36,814 nt of DNA from Roseovarius amoyensis (GTDB taxonomy: Bacteria; Pseudomonadota; Alphaproteobacteria; Rhodobacterales; Rhodobacteraceae). The position numbers and the translations under genes are program-made. Below, piece by piece: positions 15,462 through 21,707 of this stretch (the stretch's first letter is position 1; the number at the start of each line of letters is the position of its first letter). Where the stretch lies: positions 1-36,814 of the forward strand of contig NZ_QITQ01000025.1 of the NCBI RefSeq assembly GCF_003260265.1. Direction: 5' to 3'. The notes beneath the pieces are model-generated. The model had not been told where the DNA came from and did not search any database. It saw nothing but the letters and a program-made list of their open reading frames with translations.

Positions 15462-15520
15462 TCCGGCCGCGCGCGCACCAAAGTCCTTTTTCCCGCCCCC
15501 CCCTTTCCCCGGAGTTTCCC

Positions 15521-16543
15521 ATGACCCTCACCCGCAACCCGTTCGACGCGGGCGGCTATTCGCTCGCCGAGATGACGCAGGCCATCAACATCCTGCCGAA
15601 CCTCTACACCCGCCTCGGCCAGATCGGCCTCTTCCGCTTCGAGGGCGTCACGCAGCGCTCCATCGTCATCGAGCAGCGCGAAGGTGTGCTCAGCCTGCTG
15701 CCCTCGGTGCCGCTCGGCGCGCCCGCCACTGTCGGCAACCGCGAGCAGCGCTCGATGCGATCCTTCGCGCTGCCGTGGATCCCGCATGACGACGTGATCC
15801 TGCCCGCCGACATCCAGGGGATGCCCGCGCTGGGCGTCTCGGACGCCGCCGACCCGCTGGTCGAGGTGATGAACCGCAAGCTGACACTGATGCGCCGCAA
15901 GCATGCCCAGACCCGCGAATACATGGAGATGAACGCCCTGCGCGGCATCGTCAAGGATGGCGCGGGCACGACGCTCTACGACTACTTCTCGGAGTTCGGG
16001 ATCGCGCAGATCTCGGTCGACTTCGTCTTCGGCACCGCCGGCACCAACATCCAGGCCAAGGTGCGCACCGTCCTGCGCGCGATCGAGGACAACCTTCTGG
16101 GCGAGACCATGACCACGGCGCACGCGCTGGTGAGCTCCGAGTTCTTCGACAAGCTGATCAGCCACCCGAAGACCGAGGATGCCTACAAGTTCTTCTCGGC
16201 CACCGGCGGCCAGCCGCTGCGCGAGGACATGCGCCGCGCCTTTCCCTTCGCGGGCATCCTCTTCGAGGAATACAACGGCTCGGTCACGCTCTCGAACGGC
16301 ACCTCGGAGCGGCTGATCCCCACCGGCGAGGGCATCGCCTTTCCGATGGGCACGTTCGACACCTTCACCACCTATGGCGGGCCCGCCAACCTTCTGGAGA
16401 CCGCCAACACCGTCGGCCTGCCGCTCTATGCCCGCCAAATGATCGATGCCAGGGGCCGCTGGATCGATCTCATGACCGAGGCCTCGGTCCTGCCGGTCAA
16501 CAAGCGCCCGCGTCTGGCGATCCGGCTCTTCAGCTCGAACTGA
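15521..16543 (+). CDS. major capsid protein (lambda gpE family)
   Basis: The 340-aa main shell subunit is of the lambda gpE type, with an HK97 fold. Features: NPFDAGGYSLAEMTQAINILPNLYTRLGQIGLF at the N-terminus; IEQREGVLSLLPSVPLG; the long conserved helix DPLVEVMNRKLTLMRRKHAQTREYMEMNALRGIVKDGAG; and the end VLPVNKRPRLAIRLFSSN. It follows decoration protein and precedes the joining protein, exactly the lambda gene order. Length is typical and there is no interruption. Confidence 0.95.
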   Translation: MTLTRNPFDAGGYSLAEMTQAINILPNLYTRLGQIGLFRFEGVTQRSIVIEQREGVLSLLPSVPLGAPATVGNREQRSMRSFALPWIPHDDVILPADIQGMPALGVSDAADPLVEVMNRKLTLMRRKHAQTREYMEMNALRGIVKDGAGTTLYDYFSEFGIAQISVDFVFGTAGTNIQAKVRTVLRAIEDNLLGETMTTAHALVSSEFFDKLISHPKTEDAYKFFSATGGQPLREDMRRAFPFAGILFEEYNGSVTLSNGTSERLIPTGEGIAFPMGTFDTFTTYGGPANLLETANTVGLPLYARQMIDARGRWIDLMTEASVLPVNKRPRLAIRLFSSN

Positions 16544-16554
16544 CCGGCAGTGCC

Positions 16555-16866
16555 ATGTCCATCCTTGCCGCTGCCATCGACACCCTCTTCGCCGATCCCA
16601 ACATCGCCCGCGAGGCCACCTACATGCCCGAGGGCGGCGCGCCGGTGCTGGTGCGCATCGTCGCCCGGCGCACCGACGCCATCACCGACTTCGGCGACGC
16701 CCGGCTCTGGTCGGAGACAACCCGGATCGATCTGCGCGCCGCCGAGGTGCCGCAGCCCCGGCCCGGCGACCAGATCGAGATCGACGGCGAGGCCTTCCTC
16801 ATCCAGGGCGAGCCTGTCCGTGACCGCGAGCGGCTGGTCTGGACGGTGGACCTGCGCCCGGCGTGA
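16555..16866 (+). CDS. head-tail joining protein (gpFII-like)
   Basis: The 103-aa product contains LFADPNIAREATYMP, a beta-rich core with RRTDAITDFGDARLWSETTRIDLRA, and the closing motif PRPGDQIEIDGEAFLIQGEPVRDRERLVWTVDL. The overall length, beta content and position right after the major capsid gene match FII-type head-tail attachment proteins. In lambda, FII attaches to gpW at the portal and receives the tail. The ATG at 16555 is 12 nt from the capsid stop. Confidence 0.8.
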   Translation: MSILAAAIDTLFADPNIAREATYMPEGGAPVLVRIVARRTDAITDFGDARLWSETTRIDLRAAEVPQPRPGDQIEIDGEAFLIQGEPVRDRERLVWTVDLRPA

Positions 16867-16872
16867 CCCGCG

Positions 16873-17502
16873 ATGAAGCTCAAGCTTGACATCGATCCCG
16901 ACATCGTCGCGATGATGGAAGCGGAAGTGGCTGCGGGCGAAAAGGCCGTCACCGCTGCCATGCGCGAGGCCGGCACCGGGCTCAAGGCCGCCTGGCGCGG
17001 GCAGATCGCGCAAGCGGGGCTCGGGCGGCGGCTCGCCAACTCGATCCGCAGTCAGAACTTCCCGAGGTCCGGCGAGAGCCTCGACGCCGCCGCGCTGGTC
17101 TGGTCCAAGGCCCCGGTCATCATCGGCGCGCACGACACCGGCCCGCTGATCCGCTCGAAAAACGGAGTCTGGCTGGCAATCCCGCTGCCTGCCGCAGGAA
17201 AATCCACACGCGGCGGCCGGATCACACCCCTTGAGTGGGAACGGCGGCGCGGCCTGCGCCTGCGCTTCGTCTACCGCCGCACGGGTCCGAGCCTGCTGGT
17301 GGCGGAGGGGCGGTTGAATACAAAAGGCCAGGCGGTGGTATCACGCTCGAAGACCGGGCGCGGCAAGGTCACCGCGCCGATCTTCCTGCTGGTGCCGCAG
17401 GTCAAGCTGCCGAAACGGCTGGACCTGGACCGGGATGCGGCTCGGGCGCTCGACAGCGTGCCGGGGCTGATCGTGGCGAACTGGGTGGACGAGCGGCTGT
17501 GA
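16873..17502 (+). CDS. DUF6441-family minor tail protein
   Basis: The 209-aa product starts with a helix (IVAMMEAEVAAGEKAVTAAMREAGTGLKAAWRGQI). It then shows LGRRLANSIRSQNFP, the beta segment PVIIGAHDTGPLIRSKNGVWLAIPLPAAG and APIFLLVPQVKLPKRLDLDRDA. This arrangement (helix, 'SIR', 'WLAIP', 'PQV.LPKRLD') is that of DUF6441 proteins found at the position of gpZ in lambda-like alphaproteobacterial phages, probably a tail-completion or joining role. Its stop is 14 nt from the stop of the convergent GNAT toxin gene. Confidence 0.75.
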   Translation: MKLKLDIDPDIVAMMEAEVAAGEKAVTAAMREAGTGLKAAWRGQIAQAGLGRRLANSIRSQNFPRSGESLDAAALVWSKAPVIIGAHDTGPLIRSKNGVWLAIPLPAAGKSTRGGRITPLEWERRRGLRLRFVYRRTGPSLLVAEGRLNTKGQAVVSRSKTGRGKVTAPIFLLVPQVKLPKRLDLDRDAARALDSVPGLIVANWVDERL

Positions 17503-17516
17503 TCGTGCAAGACAGA

Positions 17517-18062
17517 TCAGCCAAGGCTTGCCCGGACATCTGCCATCGGGATGAAAACACGGTGCAGGTTGTCGGGGTCGCCCAGCGGCTGGAAGCCGAG
17601 ATCGGAATAGAACTCCCAGCGGCGCTCGAAATGCTTGTCTTCAAGCACGTCGAGAACGATAGCCGCCGCGCCCACTTGCTCCGAGATACCAAGGCAGCGC
17701 TTCATGGCGTCGACAAGGAGGGCGGTGCCAAGCCCCTTTCCCTGCATGTCCTCGCGAACGGCGACGGCACGGACGTAGATCACCGGTATGTCCGGCACTC
17801 CGGCGCGCTGCCGTTTGTTCGGACCGAGGTTGGCTCGGACCGCCATCGCACCCAAAGTGTAGAAGCCAAGAACGGCAGAATCGCCCTCGGCAGTGGCAAT
17901 CCATGCGGTCACCATGTCGGCCTTGATCTGGCTTGAGAGCGAGGATTTCAGGAAGTTGTCGATTGGCCCAAAGCCGCAAGAAAAGGCGCTGCGGTCATGC
18001 AGCGCCTTGTCGAATTTGGCGATTGTCAGGGCGGGTGTATTCGCTGTGGTGTCAGTCGGCAT
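17517..18062 (-). CDS. GNAT-family acetyltransferase toxin (TacT-like)
   Basis: The 181-aa GNAT protein of the tRNA-acetylating toxin group shows FSCGFGPIDNFLKSSLSSQIKADM (residues 27-50), a substrate-side motif of TacT/AtaT-type toxins. It also has the CoA-binding loop VREDMQGKGLGTALL (residues 102-116) and EFYSDLGFQPL with the catalytic Tyr152. Family toxins acetylate charged tRNAs and stop translation. Its start overlaps the end of the DUF1778 antitoxin by 11 bp. It lies between the DUF6441 and tail-terminator genes, pointing against the late operon. Confidence 0.92.
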   Translation of the reverse strand: MPTDTTANTPALTIAKFDKALHDRSAFSCGFGPIDNFLKSSLSSQIKADMVTAWIATAEGDSAVLGFYTLGAMAVRANLGPNKRQRAGVPDIPVIYVRAVAVREDMQGKGLGTALLVDAMKRCLGISEQVGAAAIVLDVLEDKHFERRWEFYSDLGFQPLGDPDNLHRVFIPMADVRASLG

Positions 18063-18360
18063 CCTTGAGGAGGCCTTTCGACGCTTCGGCTGCGCGCGCC
18101 AGACCCGGCACTACCTTACCCGGGGCTTCGACGGCTTTCCGAAATGCCTCGAAGGCTTCGGTAGGCAGGATGGAGAGTGACATGCGCTGCTCCACCTCCT
18201 GCGCGCGCAGCAGGGCGGCCTGACGGATAAAGTCGGCTTCCTGCAGGCCGGTCGCGGCCGCAGCGGCCTTGATCCGCTCTTCATCGGCGCGATGCAGACG
18301 CAATTCCTTGCGCGCTTCCATCTTGCCCGCTGTGGGTGTCGTTTCTGGGATGGCAAACAT
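18052..18360 (-). CDS. DUF1778 (TacA-like) antitoxin
   Basis: The 102-aa product has a ribbon-helix-helix region (ARKELRLHRADEERIKAAAAATGLQEADFIRQAALLRAQEV) typical of DUF1778 antitoxins, and a C-terminal tail (LPTEAFEAFRKAVEAPGKVVPGLARAAE) that would bind the GNAT toxin. ATG 18360 has AAGGAG 7 nt upstream. A strong promoter with a symmetric operator lies immediately upstream. Confidence 0.9.
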   Translation of the reverse strand: MFAIPETTPTAGKMEARKELRLHRADEERIKAAAAATGLQEADFIRQAALLRAQEVEQRMSLSILPTEAFEAFRKAVEAPGKVVPGLARAAEASKGLLKDAD

Positions 18361-18380
18361 GATTGGTCTCCTTCGCGGCA

Positions 18381-18409
18381 TATGTACGGTATAACGCCGT
18401 ACATGTCAA
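18381..18409 (-). promoter_or_regulatory. promoter and operator of the DUF1778/GNAT pair
   Basis: Read leftward: -35 TTGACA (18404-18409), a 17-bp spacer, -10 TACATA (18381-18386). The inverted repeat ATGTACGG (18382-18389) / CCGTACAT (18397-18404) with a 7-bp centre fills the spacer and touches both elements. This is the classic layout of a self-repressing RHH antitoxin promoter. Confidence 0.7.
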
Positions 18410-18486
18410 GATTTGCGCTTGACAGGAGGGCAGTGATCGGCCTGCCGATCGTGGTCGAAGCTTCAACCTAATCCACAAGGCGCACT

Positions 18487-18906
18487 ATGCCCACCCCCCG
18501 CGAAACCATCCTCGCCGCGCTGCATACCCGGCTTGCGGCACTGCCCGCCACCGCGCTCCGCGGTGAGGTGCTGCCCGAGCGCGTGCCGACCGAGGGCCTG
18601 CTGATCCTGCGCGACGGCGAACCGGGCGCGCCCGAGGTGACGCTGTCACCGCTGCGCTATCATTACCAGCACCGCGCCGAAATCGAGGCGGTCGTTCAGT
18701 GCGGAGACCGTGACGCCGCCTTCGATACGCTCTGCGCCAGCATCGGCGGAACGCTCGCCGCCGACCGAACGCTGGACGGGCTCTGCGACTGGGTCGAGGC
18801 GGAAGCGCCGCGCCCCGTGGACCTGCCAGTCGAGGGCGCGGCCAGCCTGAAGGCGGCCGTGATCCCAGTGGTTCTTCACTATTCCACGGCTGATCCGCTG
18901 GCCTGA
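18487..18906 (+). CDS. tail terminator-like protein (gpU position)
   Basis: The 139-aa product PTPRETILAALHTRLAALPATALRGEVLPERVPTEGLLILRDGEPG has an N-terminal helix, then beta strands (RYHYQHRAEIEAVVQCGD), a helix (FDTLCASIGGTLAADRTL) and a last strand (LKAAVIPVVLHYSTADPLA). The fold, size and position before the tail tube match the gpU/tail-terminator group. Such genes are sometimes labelled 'acyl-CoA transferase' in annotations, but no enzyme motif is visible. It would cap the tail tube at the head side. Confidence 0.7.
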   Translation: MPTPRETILAALHTRLAALPATALRGEVLPERVPTEGLLILRDGEPGAPEVTLSPLRYHYQHRAEIEAVVQCGDRDAAFDTLCASIGGTLAADRTLDGLCDWVEAEAPRPVDLPVEGAASLKAAVIPVVLHYSTADPLA

Positions 18907-18919
18907 CTGGATCAGGTTC

Positions 18920-19291
18920 TCAGGTTTCGCTCTGCACCTTGCGGGAGCAGGACGAGTTGACCTCGGCACCGCTTTCGATCGTCAGGGTCGTGTAGGAGAT
19001 TTCGCCGGAGACTCTGGCGCCCGAGTGCAGCTTGACATCGCCGCCGAATATCTTGCCCTCGAACCGTCCCTTGACCGCGATGCTTCTGGCCTGAAGCTCG
19101 CCAATGGCCGAACCGCTGTCCTCGATGATGATGGCATCTGCAGAGACCTTTCCCTCGACATGCCCCAGCAGTTCCAGGGCGCCGGGCGCGGAAAGTTCGC
19201 CGGTGAGTTTTGCGCCAACCGCGAAATGCGATCGCCCGCCTCGGGACCCGGCTGAGGGCTGGCCGCCTGGTGCGTCGGGTGACTGGGACAT
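18920..19291 (-). CDS. bactofilin (polymer-forming cytoskeletal protein)
   Basis: The 123-aa product has a Gly/Ser/Pro-rich disordered N-terminus (to about residue 22), then a bactofilin core: HFAVGAKLTGELSAPGALELLGHVEGKV, AIGELQARSIAVKGRFEGKIFGGDVKLHSGARVSGEISYTTLTIESGAEVN. The repeating 'G.l.a..v.i.G...G.i.a..v.i...a.v.G.i' units form a beta-helix that polymerises at the membrane. Host bactofilins shape cell poles and stalks. Here it is a lone cargo gene between two tail genes, opposite in direction, with no recognisable ribosome site. Core and length look complete. Confidence 0.85.
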   Translation of the reverse strand: MSQSPDAPGGQPSAGSRGGRSHFAVGAKLTGELSAPGALELLGHVEGKVSADAIIIEDSGSAIGELQARSIAVKGRFEGKIFGGDVKLHSGARVSGEISYTTLTIESGAEVNSSCSRKVQSET

Positions 19292-19384
19292 GTTTGCGGA
19301 TCCAATCGGATAGAGAGTTCAGGGTTTCCTGCCGGAACGGTTCTGGCATCCCGACCGAGAGTAATCGGTCCTGGCTGGCAGAAG

Positions 19385-19424
19385 ATAGATCAAAAAGCAG
19401 GTTCATAGATCAAAAAGCAGGTTC
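19385..19424 (+). repeat. tandem duplication of a 20-bp unit
   Basis: ATAGATCAAAAAGCAGGTTC occurs twice back to back (19385-19404 and 19405-19424) with no mismatch, directly before the ribosome site and start of the tail tube gene. It is AT-richer than its surroundings. Confidence 0.9.
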
Positions 19425-19436
19425 AAGGAGATCACC

Positions 19437-20375
19437 ATGGCACGAGCCCAAGGAGCGCGGGCTAGACTGGCGCTTGCGTTCGAGACAGTCTATGGCACGC
19501 CGCCGGTGAGCGGCTTTTTGAGGCTGCCCTTCGCCAGCACCTCGCTCGGCGCGGAGCAGCCGCTGCTCAATTCCGAACTTCTGGGCTACGGCCGCGATCC
19601 GCTGGCGCCGATCAAGGACGCGGTGACGGCCGACGGCGATGTGGTCGTTCCGATCGACGCGGAGGCGTTCGGGTTCTGGCTGAAGGCGGCGTTCGGTCAG
19701 CCTGTTACCACCGGCACTGACCCCTGGACGCACGAGTTCCAGTCGGGCGCGTGGGTCTTGCCGAGCCTCTCGATCGAGACCGGCATGCCGGAGGTGCCGC
19801 GCTTTGCGATGTATTCCGGCTGTGTCCTCGACCAGATCAATTGGCAGATGCAGCGCTCTGGCCTGCTGACCGCAACCGCCCGGCTGGTGGCGCAGGGTGA
19901 GATCGTGGGCACGACGACCAGCGCAGGGACGCCCGCTGATCTGACGCTCAGGCGCTTCGGCCATTTCAACGGAGCCATCACCCGTAACGGCTCTGCCCTC
20001 GGCAACGTGGTTTCAGCCGACATCACCTATGCCAACAACCTCGACCGGATCGAAACCATCCGCTCGGACGGCCGCATTGACGGGGCAGACCCGTCAATCG
20101 CCGCGCTGACCGGCTCCATCGAGGTGCGCTTCGCCGATCAGACGCTGGTGACGCAGGCGATCAATGGCGATCCCTGCGAGCTTGAGTTCGCCTACGCGCT
20201 GCCCTCGGGCGAGAGCTTGCGCCTGACCGTGCACGCCGTCTACCTGCCGCGCCCGCGCATCGAGATCTCCGGTCCGCAGGGCGTGCAGGCCACCTTCGAC
20301 TGGCAGGCCGCCCGCGACAGTACGGTTGGGCGGATGTGTACGGCGACCCTGATCAACGACCTTGAGGTATATTGA
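19437..20375 (+). CDS. phage tail tube protein (major tail protein)
   Basis: The 312-aa product starts MARAQGARARLALAFETVYGTPPVSGFLRLPFAS, the conserved beginning of this tail-tube family. Repeated beta segments follow, including LLNSELLGYGRDP, AEAFGFWLKAAFGQP and WTHEFQSGAWVLPSLSIETGMP, and the end RPRIEISGPQGVQATFDWQAARD. It polymerises into the tube of a siphovirus tail around the tape measure protein. AAGGAG about 7 nt upstream marks ATG 19437. The stop overlaps the chaperone start. Confidence 0.88.
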   Translation: MARAQGARARLALAFETVYGTPPVSGFLRLPFASTSLGAEQPLLNSELLGYGRDPLAPIKDAVTADGDVVVPIDAEAFGFWLKAAFGQPVTTGTDPWTHEFQSGAWVLPSLSIETGMPEVPRFAMYSGCVLDQINWQMQRSGLLTATARLVAQGEIVGTTTSAGTPADLTLRRFGHFNGAITRNGSALGNVVSADITYANNLDRIETIRSDGRIDGADPSIAALTGSIEVRFADQTLVTQAINGDPCELEFAYALPSGESLRLTVHAVYLPRPRIEISGPQGVQATFDWQAARDSTVGRMCTATLINDLEVY

Positions 20376-20812
20376 TGCTGACTCTCGATCTGACCAACGC
20401 GCCGCGCTGGCACGACCTTGCCCCCGGCGTGCGGGTGCAACTCCGCCCGCTGACGACGGCCGTGATGGTCGCGACGCGCAGCGATCCGGTTGTCGAAAGC
20501 CTGCCAGATGAGGCCAGCGACGAGGAACGCGCCGTTGCCTTCGCCAAGGCGCTGGCGCGGCGGGCCGTGCTTGCATGGGAGGGTATTGGTGATGCTGACG
20601 GCAACGCCATCGATCCCAGCCCGGAGGCCATCGACGCGCTGCTCGACGTCTGGCCGGTCTTCGAGGCGTTCCAGCTGATCTATGTCTCGAAGGGCCTGCT
20701 GCTGGAACAGGAAAAAAACGTCTCCGCGCTCTCGCCGAATGGTCTTTCGGCGGGGGCGATCGCTACTGCGACGCCTGCGCGCAAGCGTGCGAAAACTGCC
20801 CGGCGCGGCTGA
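20375..20812 (+). CDS. tail assembly chaperone, G-like (zero-frame product)
   Basis: The 145-aa zero-frame product has a beta-rich N-terminus (MLTLDLTNAPRWHDLAPGVRVQLRPLTTAVMVATR) and a helical remainder (SDEERAVAFAKALARRAVLAWEGI, SPEAIDALLDVWPVFEAFQLIYVSKGLLLEQEK). Its position between tail tube and tape measure is that of lambda gene G. ATG 20375 overlaps the tube stop. The zero frame carries the slippery heptamer at 20713-20719 and ends at 20812 in a basic tail. Confidence 0.8.
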   Translation: MLTLDLTNAPRWHDLAPGVRVQLRPLTTAVMVATRSDPVVESLPDEASDEERAVAFAKALARRAVLAWEGIGDADGNAIDPSPEAIDALLDVWPVFEAFQLIYVSKGLLLEQEKNVSALSPNGLSAGAIATATPARKRAKTARRG

Positions 20813-21054
20813 ACCGTCCCGTCACATTCGAGGGCTGGCAGGTCTGGGACCTGGTCGGCCGCCTCGGTGGCCAGCTGCGTGTGCTGCCCGGTGCAGTTGT
20901 CGGCTGGGACATGTCGGCCGCGCTCGCGCTCGGCGATGCGCTGGGCGTGCCGCCGCTCGCCGCGGCCGAACTGCTGCCCGTCATCGAGGCGGTGATGGTT
21001 TTGAGGCTCAACGAGCAGATGGCGTCAGGCGGCCTCGAGCGGCGTGATGTCTGA
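20375..21054 (+). CDS. G-T fusion chaperone made by -1 frameshift at 20713-20719
   Basis: The heptamer A-AAA-AAC lies in the phase needed for a -1 slip. Reading on in the -1 frame from 20719 gives KRLRALAEWSFGGGDRYCDACAQACENCPARLNRPVTFEGWQVWDL and continues to TGA 21052-21054 without interruption, making a 226-aa fusion. The extension holds a CxxC-x3-CxxC cluster and a helical domain (ALALGDALGVPPLAAAELLPVIEAVM). No start codon suits independent translation of the extension. Lambda makes gpGT the same way, and the T part binds the tail tube. Its last 30 bp overlap the end of convergent higA. Confidence 0.7.
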
Positions 21055-21315
21055 GACGTCGATCGCCTCCCGCGCCCGCGCGAGATCCCAAGCGCGCTGG
21101 AGGTTCATCCAGTATTCCGGCGTGGTCCGGAAGAACGTCGCGAGCCTCACCGCCGTATCCACGGTGAGGGCGGTTTCGCCCTTCACCAGCCGCTCGATCC
21201 GCGTGCGGGGAACGTGAAGGCGCCTGGCGAGCGCGATCGGGCTCATGCCGAGCGGCTCCAGATACAGTTCGGACAGGACCTCGCCGGGGTGAGAGGGGGT
21301 CTTCATCAGTGTCAT
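21025..21315 (-). CDS. higA: HigA-family antitoxin (Xre HTH)
   Basis: The 96-aa product MTLMKTPSHPGEVLSELYLEPLGMSPIALARRLHVPRTRIERLVKGETALTVDTAVRLATFFRTTPEYWMNLQRAWDL is a textbook HigA: 'HPGE.L.e.yL.plg.s...lA..l.v....i..l..g...it.dtA.rLa..f..tp..Wl.lQ..yDl'. ATG 21315 has AAAGGA 7 nt upstream. In this operon the toxin gene comes first, as in other higBA loci. Its 3' end overlaps the chaperone fusion's end by 30 bp in convergent orientation. Confidence 0.93.
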   Translation of the reverse strand: MTLMKTPSHPGEVLSELYLEPLGMSPIALARRLHVPRTRIERLVKGETALTVDTAVRLATFFRTTPEYWMNLQRAWDLARAREAIDVSDITPLEAA

Positions 21316-21337
21316 GTCGCGTCCTTTCAATGCCCGT

Positions 21338-21619
21338 TCAATGGTAGTCGACGATCTCGACATCGGCTGGCCCCTGATCGGTCCACACAAAGCAGATGCG
21401 CCACTGGCCGCTCAAGCGCACCGAATGCTGCCCGGCCCGGTCGCCTTTCAGTTCCTCGAGATGATTGCCCGGCGGAAACCGGAGATCTTCGGGAACCATG
21501 GCGGCATCGAGTGCCGACAGCATCGCCCGCGTTCGCTTGACCAGATCGGCCGGGAAACCCTTGCCGAACCGGTCTGCCACCGCGTTCGCCGCGCGCTTGC
21601 CCTTCGTGCTGACGATCAT
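21338..21619 (-). CDS. higB: HigB/RelE-family toxin
   Basis: The 93-aa product has the HigB/RelE-ParE fold: AANAVADRFGKGFPADLVKRTRAMLSALDAAMVPEDLRFPPGNHLEELKGDRAGQHSVRLSGQWRICFVWTDQGPADVEIVDYH. The 'LKGDR.G.hSv.lsgqWRi.F.w' block and the terminal 'DYH' are diagnostic. HigB is a ribosome-dependent mRNA endonuclease. ATG 21619 is preferred over 21646, which lies inside the operator palindrome. The predicted transcript starts very near this ATG, so translation may be leaderless. Confidence 0.9.
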   Translation of the reverse strand: MIVSTKGKRAANAVADRFGKGFPADLVKRTRAMLSALDAAMVPEDLRFPPGNHLEELKGDRAGQHSVRLSGQWRICFVWTDQGPADVEIVDYH

Positions 21620-21624
21620 CGGCT

Positions 21625-21656
21625 CATGTATCACGTCACGATACATATTTCAAGGG
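21625..21656 (-). promoter_or_regulatory. higBA promoter with operator palindrome
   Basis: Read leftward: -35 TTGAAA (about 21648-21653), a 17-bp spacer, -10 TACATG (21625-21630). A perfect 7-bp inverted repeat ATGTATC (21626-21632) / GATACAT (21640-21646) with a 7-bp centre lies across the spacer and -10. The layout closely parallels those upstream of ccdA and of the DUF1778 antitoxin. Confidence 0.55.
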
Positions 21657-21707
21657 GCGCTACAGCGCCCTCATCACTGAAACTTCGTAAACCGGAGGCA
21701 TCGAAAA

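Noticed and set aside
18419..18424. rightward TTGACA upstream of the tail terminator gene
   Set aside because: No -10 element at suitable spacing; more likely chance next to the real leftward promoter.
18487..18906. acyl-CoA transferase
   Set aside because: A label I have seen on similar phage proteins, but the size (139 aa), position and lack of catalytic motifs support a tail terminator instead.
18912..19406. alternative longer minus-strand frame over the bactofilin gene (MNLLFDLSS...)
   Set aside because: It is in a different frame from the recognisable bactofilin repeats, and most of its translation is arginine-rich shadow.
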